A stretch of DNA of 5,638 bases from Deltaproteobacteria bacterium (GCA_022571535.1 JACZXR010000180.1:1-5638); one strand, 5' to 3'. Positions 1 through 5,326 are shown, numbered from the stretch's first letter. A program made the numbers and translations. The notes: generated by a model not told the origin, from the sequence alone.

Positions 1-573
1 ACGCTGCCTTCGCCCATCCAGGTGAACGCGTGCGGCGCGCTGAAGCCGGTGTTCGCCCGCGGCGTGCCGCGTTCGGCAGCCTCCTTCAGCGCGTCGCGGA
101 TTATGGTCTTGTGCAGCTCGCAGTACGGGTCGTGCGCGTCGATCGATCCGCCGTAGAAGTACGAATGCTCGACGTCGCCCCCGCCGCATATGAATTTGAA
201 CTCGCAGCTCGGGCAGATCTCCTTCTTCTCCACCGTGGCCCCACGGAAGCGGCGGCAGACCTCGCTTTCCTTCCATATCTTCCCGAGCGGATCGGTCAGG
301 ATGCTCCCGCAATACAGTTCCTCCACCCCTGCCGTCGCCGCGGACGGGTAGACCTTGCCGTCCGAGTACACGCACAGACTTTCAACGCAGGCGTTGGACA
401 GATCCCGCTTGATGCCCGCCGGCGTGCCCAGCCGCGCCTTCACCGCCTCGCAGTTGTCGATGGCGACGCCCGCATCGCGGCCCACCTTCTGCGCGCGGCG
501 CACCACCTCGAAAACTTCGCGCTCGGTGCACGGCTGCTCGTGCCACACCACGCGCAGCACCTGCATTTCCAGC
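1..573 (-). CDS. Radical SAM/SPASM protein, C-terminal fragment
   Basis: The minus-strand frame is open from the joint near 573 to the window edge, so both ends are missing. From the ATG at 566 it gives 188 codons. No CxxxCxxC radical-SAM core is present; only an iron-sulfur SPASM-like tail is visible. Counting from that Met, C60-x9-G70-x4 ends in Ser75 where SPASM domains usually have Cys. Then come C86, the run CPSCEFKFICGGGD (C118, C121, C127, D131) and C149 in DPYCELHK. Asp131 sits where the fourth Cys of CX2CX5CX3C normally is; an Asp cluster ligand is known in PqqE. Proteins with such tails are often peptide-modifying maturases, but no substrate peptide is visible here. The stretch is far richer in GC than the rest of the window. 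The SPASM assignment is good; subfamily and function are unknown. The ATG at 566 is probably internal, not the true start. Confidence 0.72.
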
Positions 574-600
574 TCCCAGCAATAGTAACCTACCGTTGCC
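560..600. other. Out-of-frame joint between two truncated genes
   Basis: The cupin frame stays protein-like down to about 574 and then becomes an Ala/Gly/Arg-rich shadow of the other gene. The SPASM frame, shifted by one base, becomes protein-like from about 575-566 downward. G+C changes from 45-47% (601-660 and 661-720, counted) to 70-72% (481-540 and 1-60, counted) across this point. No insertion-sequence end or clear repeat is visible at the joint. A genuine deletion or rearrangement and an assembly chimera are both possible. Confidence 0.65.
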
Positions 601-870
601 GGTATTGCACAATTGATAGGGTTTGCCGGATTCAAGCAAGACCGTGTCGAACTGTTTTAGTACGTGCTCACTTTCGGGAGTACGAACCGTACATTCCCCT
701 TCTAGGACCATAAAGATATGGTCGTCGTTTTCATGATAATGCATGTCATCCTGAATATTAGCTTCACAATTGATGACCCAAAAGTAAGAGAGCTCAGTTT
801 TCCATAAAACCTGGTGACGGATTTCCGGATGGGCTCCGACTTCCTGAAATGGGTTCTTTACTTCTGCCAT
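574..870 (-). CDS. Small cupin-fold protein, 3' end cut off
   Basis: About 99 residues of a single-domain cupin beta-barrel protein are present. ATG at 870 is chosen because AAGGAGGT lies six bases upstream; the longer open frame back to 966 has no such support. Motif 1 is visible as D42-M-H44-Y-H46 followed by H51 and G58. The usual metal-ligand Glu is absent, with D50/H51 in its place. Motif 2 is GKPYQLCNTG, where Tyr85 stands at the position normally held by the fourth ligand His. A canonical metal site is therefore doubtful, and the protein may be a sensor, a binder or a diverged enzyme. The last beta strands are missing: after LLLLG the frame runs into an unrelated GC-rich gene read out of frame, ending at 382. 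The nearest upstream gene is the CDGSH protein, 198 bases away on the same strand. Fold assignment is strong; function is not known. Confidence 0.75.
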
Positions 871-925
871 GACCGTTACCTCCTTACGAGCCTTTTGTCT
901 TCTATGCTGTTGATTATTGGGTAAC

Positions 926-1025
926 CCCGCGGCTTGCTGCGGGCACAAAACCGATGGGGTATCCAAAGGGGAGATGCGGCAGCTCTTCCCTTTGGTCGAC
1001 CACGGGGTTCAAACCACGTGGTCGA
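926..1025 (-). promoter_or_regulatory. Cluster of three hairpins upstream of the cupin gene
   Basis: Three perfect inverted repeats lie in the gap between the CDGSH gene and the cupin gene. TCGACCACG at 996-1004 pairs with CGTGGTCGA at 1017-1025 (9 bp, 12-base loop). Directly abutting it, CCAAAGGG at 963-970 pairs with CCCTTTGG at 988-995 (8 bp, 17-base loop). CCCGC at 926-930 pairs with GCGGG at 939-943. None is followed by a T-run on the minus strand, so they are not classic intrinsic terminators. They could be a structured leader of the cupin mRNA, a processing site or a Rho-type end of the CDGSH transcript. No known riboswitch class was recognised. Confidence 0.4.
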
Positions 1026-1068
1026 TGTAACTCGATTTTCGACAATCCTTTTTTCACTTCCTATTTCT

Positions 1069-1332
1069 CTATTCCTTACTTCTGTTCACTTCCTTGACCA
1101 TTCTTCCGTGAGTACCGTCACAGTAGGGCCGGTTTTTCGATTGCCAGCAGCGGCATATGGCAATCGTATTTGGAGAATCGAACTCAAGAATTCGAGGCGT
1201 TATGTTTGTGGTGGCATGTGAGCCATCACAAAATGGCGGAGTCTTTGTCCGAGTACACATGCAATACGCTTTGGTTTTCGACACCTGCTTTACAACGTAG
1301 GGTTGGATAAGATCTTCGTATGACAAGGCCAA
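1069..1332 (-). CDS. Double CDGSH iron-sulfur domain protein
   Basis: An 87-residue soluble protein consists almost entirely of two CDGSH [2Fe-2S]-binding motifs. The first is CMCTRTKTPPFCDGSH (about residues 24-39) and the second CRCWQSKNRPYCDGTH (about 60-75). Each keeps the three Cys and one His that hold the cluster in mitoNEET-like proteins, in the pattern CxC-x2-[ST]-x3-P-x-C-D-G-x-H. The family is thought to transfer electrons or clusters; the partner is not visible here. The start is TTG at 1332, chosen because AAGGAGA lies just upstream at a normal distance and no better start exists in frame. The gene stands alone, about 220 bases from the asparaginase gene and 198 from the cupin gene, all on one strand. 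There is no transmembrane anchor, so it should be cytoplasmic. The length is typical of small bacterial tandem CDGSH proteins. Confidence 0.9.
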   Translation of the reverse strand: MALSYEDLIQPYVVKQVSKTKAYCMCTRTKTPPFCDGSHATTNITPRILEFDSPNTIAICRCWQSKNRPYCDGTHGRMVKEVNRSKE

Positions 1333-1554
1333 GGTTAATCTCCTTTCACTGGAGTTGTGTCACTCAGAGAAAAAGACGTGGGAGCGTAACCCGGAAGGTT
1401 CTGCAATGGACTGACCTATTCTGACGCACAAACGGTAGCTATCTTTGGCTGTGAAGTCAACTGAGACTACTGAGAGGTCCTAATCAGGTAAGACATGTTG
1501 TTCCTGGGATGAAACAGTCTGGAAACCCATTGGTGGACTCAGGGGCCCGGTGGA
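1333..1554 (-). other. Intergenic gap upstream of the CDGSH gene
   Basis: No coding frame is supported here. The ribosome binding site of the CDGSH gene is next to 1333. One weak minus-strand promoter candidate is TTGACT (1460-1455), a 17-base spacer and TACCGT (1437-1432). It matches the consensus 5/6 at -35 but only 3/6 at -10. No terminator with a T-run is seen after the asparaginase stop. Confidence 0.3.
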
Positions 1555-2412
1555 TTACCTGTCCGTAAAGATCTTCCCAGGACCGGAAACCACACATATC
1601 GGCATTTCACTTGTGCTTCGGGCATATCCGACCTTTCCGTTCTTATCAATGATGATCAGGCCTCCTTTTCCGCCGGTCTTCTCTTCTAGTAGTGCCACAG
1701 CCTTCTTGGCTGTGTCCATGGGATGAGATCCGGCTCGCATAAAATCAAGCGTCGTTTTGGCCATCACCACTCGGATGATGGCCTCTCCGTTGCCTGTGCA
1801 CGATACACCCCCCGAGTCGTCCGCGTACGTTCCGCAACCCAACAATGGAGAGTCTCCGATTCTACCGGGGAGCTTGTCAAATAATCCTCCAGTAGAGGTT
1901 CCCACGGCAATGCCGCCTGCCTGATCCAACGCCACGCAGCCCACAGTACCGTGCTGTTTCTCCCAACGCCTGCGCGCGTCTTCAACGATTAGAGACTCCG
2001 GGGGATATTCCGGAACGCCTGACTGACGCGCAAAGCGATGTGCCCCTTCACCACCCAACAACACATGGCGCCCGTCTTCGAGTACCTTGCGTGCCAAATG
2101 GATTGGGTTTCTAATTCTGCTGACGGTGGCTACCGCTCCTGCCTTTAGTGTCCTGCCATCCATGATTGCGGCATCCATTTCCACCTGTCCATGGACATTC
2201 AAGGTAGATCCCGTTCCGGCATTGAAGAGCGGATTGTCCTCGAGCTCGATTACCGCCATCTCAACTGCCTCGAGCGCAGATTTGCCTTTTTGAAGGATTT
2301 CCCATCCTATCAGGGCGGCCTGCTCGCACCCTTTGAGCCGTTTGGAGAGGGTCTCCTCTGGAGGGTGACCTGCGCCGCCGTGTACGATGATTACCGGGTG
2401 GTGAGTCCTCAC
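1555..2412 (-). CDS. Isoaspartyl peptidase / L-asparaginase (Ntn hydrolase)
   Basis: This 285-residue protein belongs to the plant-type asparaginase (T2) family. Such proteins cleave themselves into two chains, then hydrolyse isoaspartyl dipeptides and L-asparagine. Visible landmarks are VHGGAG near the N terminus (about 10-15), NAGTGSTLN (64-72), MDAAIMDG (79-86) and the self-cleavage site HGTVGCVALD with nucleophile Thr156. After it come GTSTGG (171-176), the substrate-binding GRIGDSP (183-189) and TGNGE (206-210). All expected catalytic elements are intact, so it should be active. The start is GTG at 2412, eight residues before the conserved HGGAG; an earlier in-frame start is not evident. 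The Shine-Dalgarno match is poor (GAAGGG, about 11 bases away), so expression may be low. The role is likely salvage of damaged or isoaspartate-containing peptides in the cytoplasm. It is not obviously linked to its neighbours, and the gap to the toxin gene is 98 bases. Confidence 0.92.
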   Translation of the reverse strand: MRTHHPVIIVHGGAGHPPEETLSKRLKGCEQAALIGWEILQKGKSALEAVEMAVIELEDNPLFNAGTGSTLNVHGQVEMDAAIMDGRTLKAGAVATVSRIRNPIHLARKVLEDGRHVLLGGEGAHRFARQSGVPEYPPESLIVEDARRRWEKQHGTVGCVALDQAGGIAVGTSTGGLFDKLPGRIGDSPLLGCGTYADDSGGVSCTGNGEAIIRVVMAKTTLDFMRAGSHPMDTAKKAVALLEEKTGGKGGLIIIDKNGKVGYARSTSEMPICVVSGPGKIFTDR

Positions 2413-2510
2413 GGATCGATCATCCCTTCAAAGCAAGGCGTCCCAGAGGGGCAGGAGAAGCGGAACTATCATTCGATGCCTTGTATGTAGGTGGTCGAGG
2501 GTCAAATCGA

Positions 2511-2942
2511 TCAGCTTACAATGACCAAGGAGAAAGGTCGTATTTTTTGCAATAACATGAAGTTATCTCGGTTTCTCGTATAGAGCGTTGCTCCAAGAGC
2601 ACGGGCACTTAGGGCCACAAGGCAGTCGTTGACAAGGCCAGGCAATTTGCTTTTAAGATCTGGCCGACGGGTTAACACCTGAGCTAGAATATCGCCTGCC
2701 TCCTTCCACTGCCTGTGGTTAGGAGTCACAATACGCCGCGATCTTTCAAACGGACCCAGGAGGGTCTCCACGTACCTTCTCCCAGTCGAAGAGCGAACCC
2801 CCAACAATAGCTCTTGGGCTACAACTGAGCTGAAATAGATGCCTGGGGCTTCTTTTTCGTAGAGTTCCCGAATAACACCAAGGGTTCGTCCACTGCGGAT
2901 GAGGTCGATGTAAAGATCAGTATCAATGAGGTGTTTTGCCAT
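2511..2942 (-). CDS. vapC: PIN-domain toxin, VapC type
   Basis: This 143-residue PIN-domain nuclease has the four acidic residues expected of VapC-like ribonucleases. They are D7 in LIDTD, E44 in VAQELLLG, D106 in VNDCLVALSA and D126 in YTRNRDNF. PIN toxins bind Mg2+ with this cluster and cut RNA, often tRNA or rRNA; the target here cannot be read from the sequence. The ATG at 2942 shares its A with the antitoxin stop codon (TAATG). The two genes are therefore translationally coupled and the toxin needs no strong ribosome binding site of its own; none is visible. Order (antitoxin first) and size are typical of type II VapBC loci. The domain is full length with no visible disruption, so the toxin is probably functional. 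Gene symbol is by family, not by orthology. Confidence 0.88.
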   Translation of the reverse strand: MAKHLIDTDLYIDLIRSGRTLGVIRELYEKEAPGIYFSSVVAQELLLGVRSSTGRRYVETLLGPFERSRRIVTPNHRQWKEAGDILAQVLTRRPDLKSKLPGLVNDCLVALSARALGATLYTRNRDNFMLLQKIRPFSLVIVS

Positions 2943-3133
2943 TAAAAAATCCGTTCCACCTCGCCTTTACCCGCAACCTTTTCCAATGACTTTAGGATCT
3001 CACTCCGGAAAACGACGAGATCCAATGCGCAGTCTATTGTCGCGGTTTCTGTCTTGGTCCGAAGAATCCGCTTGGCCTTTAGAATCTTGTTTTGATCGAG
3101 GTAATAATTCTTTCTTTTCAAGTTAGCCTTCAC
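2942..3133 (-). CDS. vapB: VapB-type antitoxin, probable ribbon-helix-helix
   Basis: A 63-residue protein starts at GTG 3133, set by the ribosome binding site GAGGAGA (3145-3139) five bases upstream. The open frame continues further upstream to 3232 but would run through the promoter, so that longer form is rejected. The N-terminal half (YYLDQNKILKAKRILRTKTE) looks like a strand-helix-turn pattern of DNA-binding ribbon-helix-helix antitoxins. The C-terminal part (from SEILKSLEKVAGKG to VERIF) would be the flexible tail that wraps and blocks the PIN toxin. The protein is basic at the N terminus. The gene overlaps the toxin by one base, and a promoter with paired operator-like boxes lies immediately upstream. 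This suggests repression by the antitoxin alone or with the toxin. Assignment rests on size, position and this pattern. Confidence 0.82.
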   Translation of the reverse strand: MKANLKRKNYYLDQNKILKAKRILRTKTETATIDCALDLVVFRSEILKSLEKVAGKGEVERIF

Positions 3134-3146
3134 GTTTATCTCCTCG

Positions 3147-3190
3147 TACGTATAATAGAGAAATGTATACGTATAGGAGGGGCATGTCAA
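3147..3190 (-). promoter_or_regulatory. vapBC promoter with paired operator boxes
   Basis: On the minus strand, a perfect -35 TTGACA (3190-3185), a 17-base spacer and a -10 TACATT (3167-3162, 4/6) predict a start near 3155. That is about 20 bases before the antitoxin GTG. Two identical boxes TACGTATA (plus strand 3147-3154 and 3168-3175) are spaced 21 bp apart, two helical turns. The distal box sits inside the spacer and belongs to a 10-bp palindrome TATACGTATA (3166-3175). The proximal box covers the predicted start. This geometry suits cooperative autorepression by an antitoxin dimer pair. Confidence 0.65.
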
Positions 3191-3458
3191 GCATTTCCCC
3201 ATTTTGTTATTCCTAAACTGAACGGCCGCCAACTAACCCCGATCCGAAAAAATAATCGAGGCATTTCTGGTGTTGAGCGGCTTAGGACACCAGCTACCGG
3301 CATTTTGATCGTCGGTCTACAACTACACTAAAGGTAAATTGCTGATTCATGCTTGAAACAGGTATTTGTCGCGGTCTGATGTTCATCAGGGAAGATTTCT
3401 TGACTGATTAATTTCGGATCGGGGCTAACAGGTAGCAGAGGTGGAGAAAGGGGAGAAA

Positions 3459-3590
3459 ATGTGTGGGATGAGTGATGTGTGTCATGTTGCAAGGCAACTG
3501 GAGCATGATTGCAGGACGGATCAAGGGCCTTTTGACATAATCAGGAAGCTAGAATGGGGATTTTGTAAAATGTACTGCCCTGACCCTTAA
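3459..3590 (+). CDS. Possible 43-residue cysteine-rich small protein
   Basis: A short plus-strand ORF starts with ATG at 3459 and ends at TAA 3588-3590. It follows a purine-rich GGGGAG that could bind the ribosome, although the spacing (about four bases) is tight. The peptide has five Cys in 43 residues (positions 2, 8, 18, 36, 40) and ends FCKMYCPDP. No signal peptide or hydrophobic segment is visible, and it matches no family I recognise. It may be a real small protein, a fragment of an older gene or chance. A TTGACT at 3400-3405 lies upstream but lacks a good -10. Confidence is low because length and start context are the only support. Confidence 0.25.
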   Translation: MCGMSDVCHVARQLEHDCRTDQGPFDIIRKLEWGFCKMYCPDP

Positions 3591-3624
3591 CGCCAAGCCT
3601 TGCTTTCTACTCGTGCCAAAATGA

Positions 3625-3741
3625 TCAGGGCATCGCAGGTGGTGCCGTTTTCTTCCAGGCGTCGAGTTCTTCCAATCCGGCGTACCAGGATTATGCAAGA
3701 GGTTTTCCAGCGCGTCCTCCACAAGTTGCCGCCGTATATGT
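3625..3741 (-). pseudogene. Decayed 3' end of a second GST gene
   Basis: Read on the minus strand, 3687-3625 encodes WYAGLEELDAWKKTAPPAMP and a TGA stop. The intact GST at 4700-5326 ends WYDELEKLDSWKKTAPPAMP and TGA. That is 16 of 20 residues identical; the underlying 63 bases match at 54 positions with no gaps (3625-3687 against 4700-4762). Upstream the frame breaks at an in-frame TAA just before the Trp codon. A further shadow of the gene, TYT then AA (3741-3727), can be aligned to TYTEAAN only by allowing indels. No start or N-terminal domain remains. It is a relic of a paralogous GST, not a recent exact duplication. Confidence 0.75.
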
Positions 3742-3743
3742 GT

Positions 3744-3772
3744 TTGCGCGTTGATCTAGGAGCGTCTAATAT
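3744..3772 (+). promoter_or_regulatory. Weak candidate promoter for the nucleotidyltransferase unit
   Basis: TTGCGC (3744-3749), a 17-base spacer and TAATAT (3767-3772) form a poor-to-moderate sigma70-like pair (3/6 and 4/6 matches). Transcription would begin at about 3779, the very base where the GTG start codon lies. The only AGGAG nearby (about 3758-3762) is some 16 bases from the start, too far for normal use. A leaderless mRNA is therefore one reading. Confidence 0.25.
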
Positions 3773-3778
3773 TGTCTA

Positions 3779-4327
3779 GTGGATTTTGAGCGTGTTTTGA
3801 GGACTTTGCTTGCAGATTTTAATCACCAACAGATCCGATATGCTGCCATTGGAGGGTTTGCGTTGGGGGTTCTGGGGGTACCAAGGGCGACTATGGATTT
3901 GGATTTTCTGGTGCAGCGAGACGATTTGCATAAGCTGCACGGAGTTTTGACAACACTTGGCTACCAGCGGTATGTTCAGACTGAAAACGTTTCCCAATAT
4001 CGCCATGCTGATGCCTTGTGGGGATCGGTCGATATCGTGCACGCCTTCAGGAAAGCTGCGCTCGGGATGCTTGCGCGGGCAAAAAGCTATCCAATATTTG
4101 GCGGGACGCAAGAGGTCCGAGTCGTTAATCCGGAAGATGTGATTGGCTTAAAGGTGCAGGCAATGGTGAATGATCCTGATCGTAGGTCGCAGGAGATGGC
4201 TGATATTGAGCGGATCATGGAGGTATACGGTCAGCGCTTGGATTGGCAAAGGGTAGAGGAATTCTATGAGCTTTTTGACCTTGCGGACGACGCCAAGCGA
4301 TTGAGAGGGCGGTTTGAGCATGCTTAG
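3779..4327 (+). CDS. Nucleotidyltransferase-fold protein (AbiEii/MNT-like)
   Basis: A 182-residue protein with the polymerase-beta-type nucleotidyltransferase signature. Residues 24-30 (IGGFALG) form the glycine turn, followed by the RxTxDxD motif R36-A-T38-M-D40-L-D42 and a third acidic residue, D85, in GSVDIVHAF. A C-terminal helical part includes PEDVIGLKVQAMVNDPDR (from about 119). D40, D42 and D85 would hold two metal ions, so catalysis is likely intact. Relatives transfer a nucleotide to tRNA, protein or small molecules; several act as toxins (AbiEii type) or as antitoxins that AMPylate a partner (MntA type). GTG at 3779 is the only workable start, because a stop lies in frame ten bases upstream; its ribosome binding site is poor. 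The last codons overlap the next gene, which points to a coupled two-protein unit. Substrate and role (toxin or antitoxin) are not determined by the sequence. Confidence 0.8.
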   Translation: MDFERVLRTLLADFNHQQIRYAAIGGFALGVLGVPRATMDLDFLVQRDDLHKLHGVLTTLGYQRYVQTENVSQYRHADALWGSVDIVHAFRKAALGMLARAKSYPIFGGTQEVRVVNPEDVIGLKVQAMVNDPDRRSQEMADIERIMEVYGQRLDWQRVEEFYELFDLADDAKRLRGRFEHA

Positions 4328-4535
4328 TGAAGATGAAAAACAGGAGTTGAGGTCCCTTTCGCGGTCTTCCTCGGTCCGGGAAGAATTTCGGCAACTCCGA
4401 ATGGCTTCTCGCCTCGGACCTGAAGGGCCAGTCAATGTGGACAACCTCTTGAGTTTCTTGAACACGATGGCTCGATTGAGCACGGTGAAAGCGATTCCAA
4501 AAACCTTCTTCCCCTACACCATTGTCCGAATCTAG
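4320..4535 (+). CDS. Small partner of the nucleotidyltransferase
   Basis: A 71-residue protein starts at ATG 4320, eight bases inside the end of the nucleotidyltransferase gene, in another frame. GAGAGGGCGG about ten bases upstream may serve as its ribosome binding site. A TTG two codons earlier is a less likely start. The first half (SEDEKQELRSLSRSSSVREE) is charged and predicted helical. The middle LLSFLNTMARLS is a hydrophobic helix. The end, IPKTFFPYTIVRI, has a Pro-Lys-x-Phe-x-Pro pattern that suggests a structured tail rather than random coil. No known domain is recognised. Position, size and overlap suggest a toxin-antitoxin-like complex with the upstream protein. It is not a HEPN protein: it is too short and lacks the RxxxxH motif. 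Confidence 0.7.
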   Translation: MLSEDEKQELRSLSRSSSVREEFRQLRMASRLGPEGPVNVDNLLSFLNTMARLSTVKAIPKTFFPYTIVRI

Positions 4536-4699
4536 ACGATAGGAATTCCCTTTTGGGAGATCTGCTGATCGGGGTGCTTGCGGCGGACCGGATTTGTATC
4601 CTCGCTAGGAGGTATCATCCCCACGAGCACATCCACCCTCAAGATGTTGGGGTTACCCACTGGAAATCCGGAAGCGGCTTACTTTTCAGCCCTCAAGCC

Positions 4700-5326
4700 T
4701 CAAGGCATCGCGGGTGGCGCCGTTTTTTTCCACGAGTCGAGTTTTTCCAATTCGTCGTACCATCGCCGAACTTCACCGTAGGATTCTATGGGGAGATTTG
4801 CCGCCTCTGTGTAAGTTAGCGGTGCCCCTACGGAGAAATCGGCGAGCGTGACGTTATCCCCCACAATCCACCTGCGCCCTTTAAGGTGTTGGTTCAGTAC
4901 GGCGGCGAAGAGGTGGAAATTCTCCTCTCCCTTGGCAATCTCAGCAGGATCAGGGTCTCCCTCACCTGTTATCTTTTTTACCATCCGCTCGTAGATCAGG
5001 GTTTCACATGCGGGTCCCCAGTGGGCGAGCTGCCAGCACTGCCAACGGCTGATGTCGGCCTGAACCTTTGGATCCGACGGCCACAGCTTGTTGCTCGGTT
5101 TCCGGGATGCCAGATATTGCATAATGGCATTTGACTCCCACAGCACGAAATCACCGTCCTCAAGTGTCGGTATCTTGTGATTGGGGTTGAGCTGGATAAA
5201 CTCGGCTTTCATCTGTTCACCTGTAAGCAAATTTACCATCTCCAGCTCGGTGTCGAGTTCGAGATAGTGTATCACCGCAAGAACCTTGCGCGTGTTGGGT
5301 GAGTGCGGAAAATGATAAAGCTTCAT
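4700..5326 (-). CDS. Glutathione S-transferase family protein
   Basis: A 208-residue cytosolic GST. The N-terminal thioredoxin-like domain (1 to about 78) has the substrate loop SPNTRKV with candidate catalytic Ser9, the cis-proline element NHKIPTL (Pro53) and the glutathione-binding pair Glu64-Ser65 in LWESNAIMQYL. The helical C-terminal domain contains DNVTLADFSVGAPL, the conserved capping motif, and ends WKKTAPPAMP. Length is standard. ATG at 5326 is selected because AAGGAGGG sits five bases upstream; a TTG at 5344 lies before that site and is rejected. It is related to the broad bacterial theta/beta-like group; the substrate is unknown. The UbiD-like gene ends 77 bases upstream on the same strand, so both may be cotranscribed, although an AT-rich stretch and a palindrome in the gap allow a separate promoter. 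A second, decayed copy of the 3' end lies at 3625-3741. Confidence 0.92.
   Translation of the reverse strand: MKLYHFPHSPNTRKVLAVIHYLELDTELEMVNLLTGEQMKAEFIQLNPNHKIPTLEDGDFVLWESNAIMQYLASRKPSNKLWPSDPKVQADISRWQCWQLAHWGPACETLIYERMVKKITGEGDPDPAEIAKGEENFHLFAAVLNQHLKGRRWIVGDNVTLADFSVGAPLTYTEAANLPIESYGEVRRWYDELEKLDSWKKTAPPAMP

Larger units (their letters stand above)
3191..3778. other. Long mostly non-coding gap
   Basis: No full gene is supported between the vapBC promoter and the nucleotidyltransferase gene. What it holds is listed separately: a possible 43-codon plus-strand ORF at 3459-3590, a decayed GST fragment at 3625-3741, and a weak promoter at 3744-3772. In addition, CTGGTGT (3267-3273) pairs with ACACCAG (3287-3293), and this hairpin is bracketed by direct copies of GGCATTT (3260-3266 and 3299-3305). 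A purine-rich run lies at about 3436-3460. Confidence 0.5.

Noticed and set aside
382..573. Reading the cupin frame on to the stop at 382 as one fusion protein
   Set aside because: The extension is a low-complexity Ala/Gly/Arg shadow of the SPASM gene in the wrong frame, not a domain.
30..713. Long plus-strand frame opposite the SPASM and cupin genes
   Set aside because: It is Arg/Ala-rich and runs through two unrelated minus-strand genes, as expected of a shadow in GC-rich DNA.
1000..1030. tRNA T-arm-like GGTTCAAACC
   Set aside because: The five-base stem does not pair in the tRNA register, and no acceptor, D or anticodon arm can be built around it.
2087..2490. Plus-strand frames opposite the asparaginase gene
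   Set aside because: They lie within a gene with all catalytic motifs intact on the minus strand and have no recognisable domain.
3134..3232. Longer antitoxin starting at 3232
   Set aside because: It would pass through the promoter and both operator-like boxes, and the GTG at 3133 has the proper ribosome binding site.
3577..3631. GCCCTGA and TCAGGGC as a terminator hairpin
   Set aside because: The 41-base loop is too long and no T-run follows.
3776..4111. Minus-strand frame opposite the nucleotidyltransferase
   Set aside because: The plus frame carries the complete metal-binding motifs; the opposite frame has none.
4540..4560. TCCC-TTTT-GGGA as terminator of the plus-strand unit
   Set aside because: The stem is only four pairs and is not followed by a T-run.
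4553..4819. Plus-strand frames between the small partner gene and the GST gene
   Set aside because: They run into the GST coding region on the other strand, and no ribosome binding site or domain supports them.
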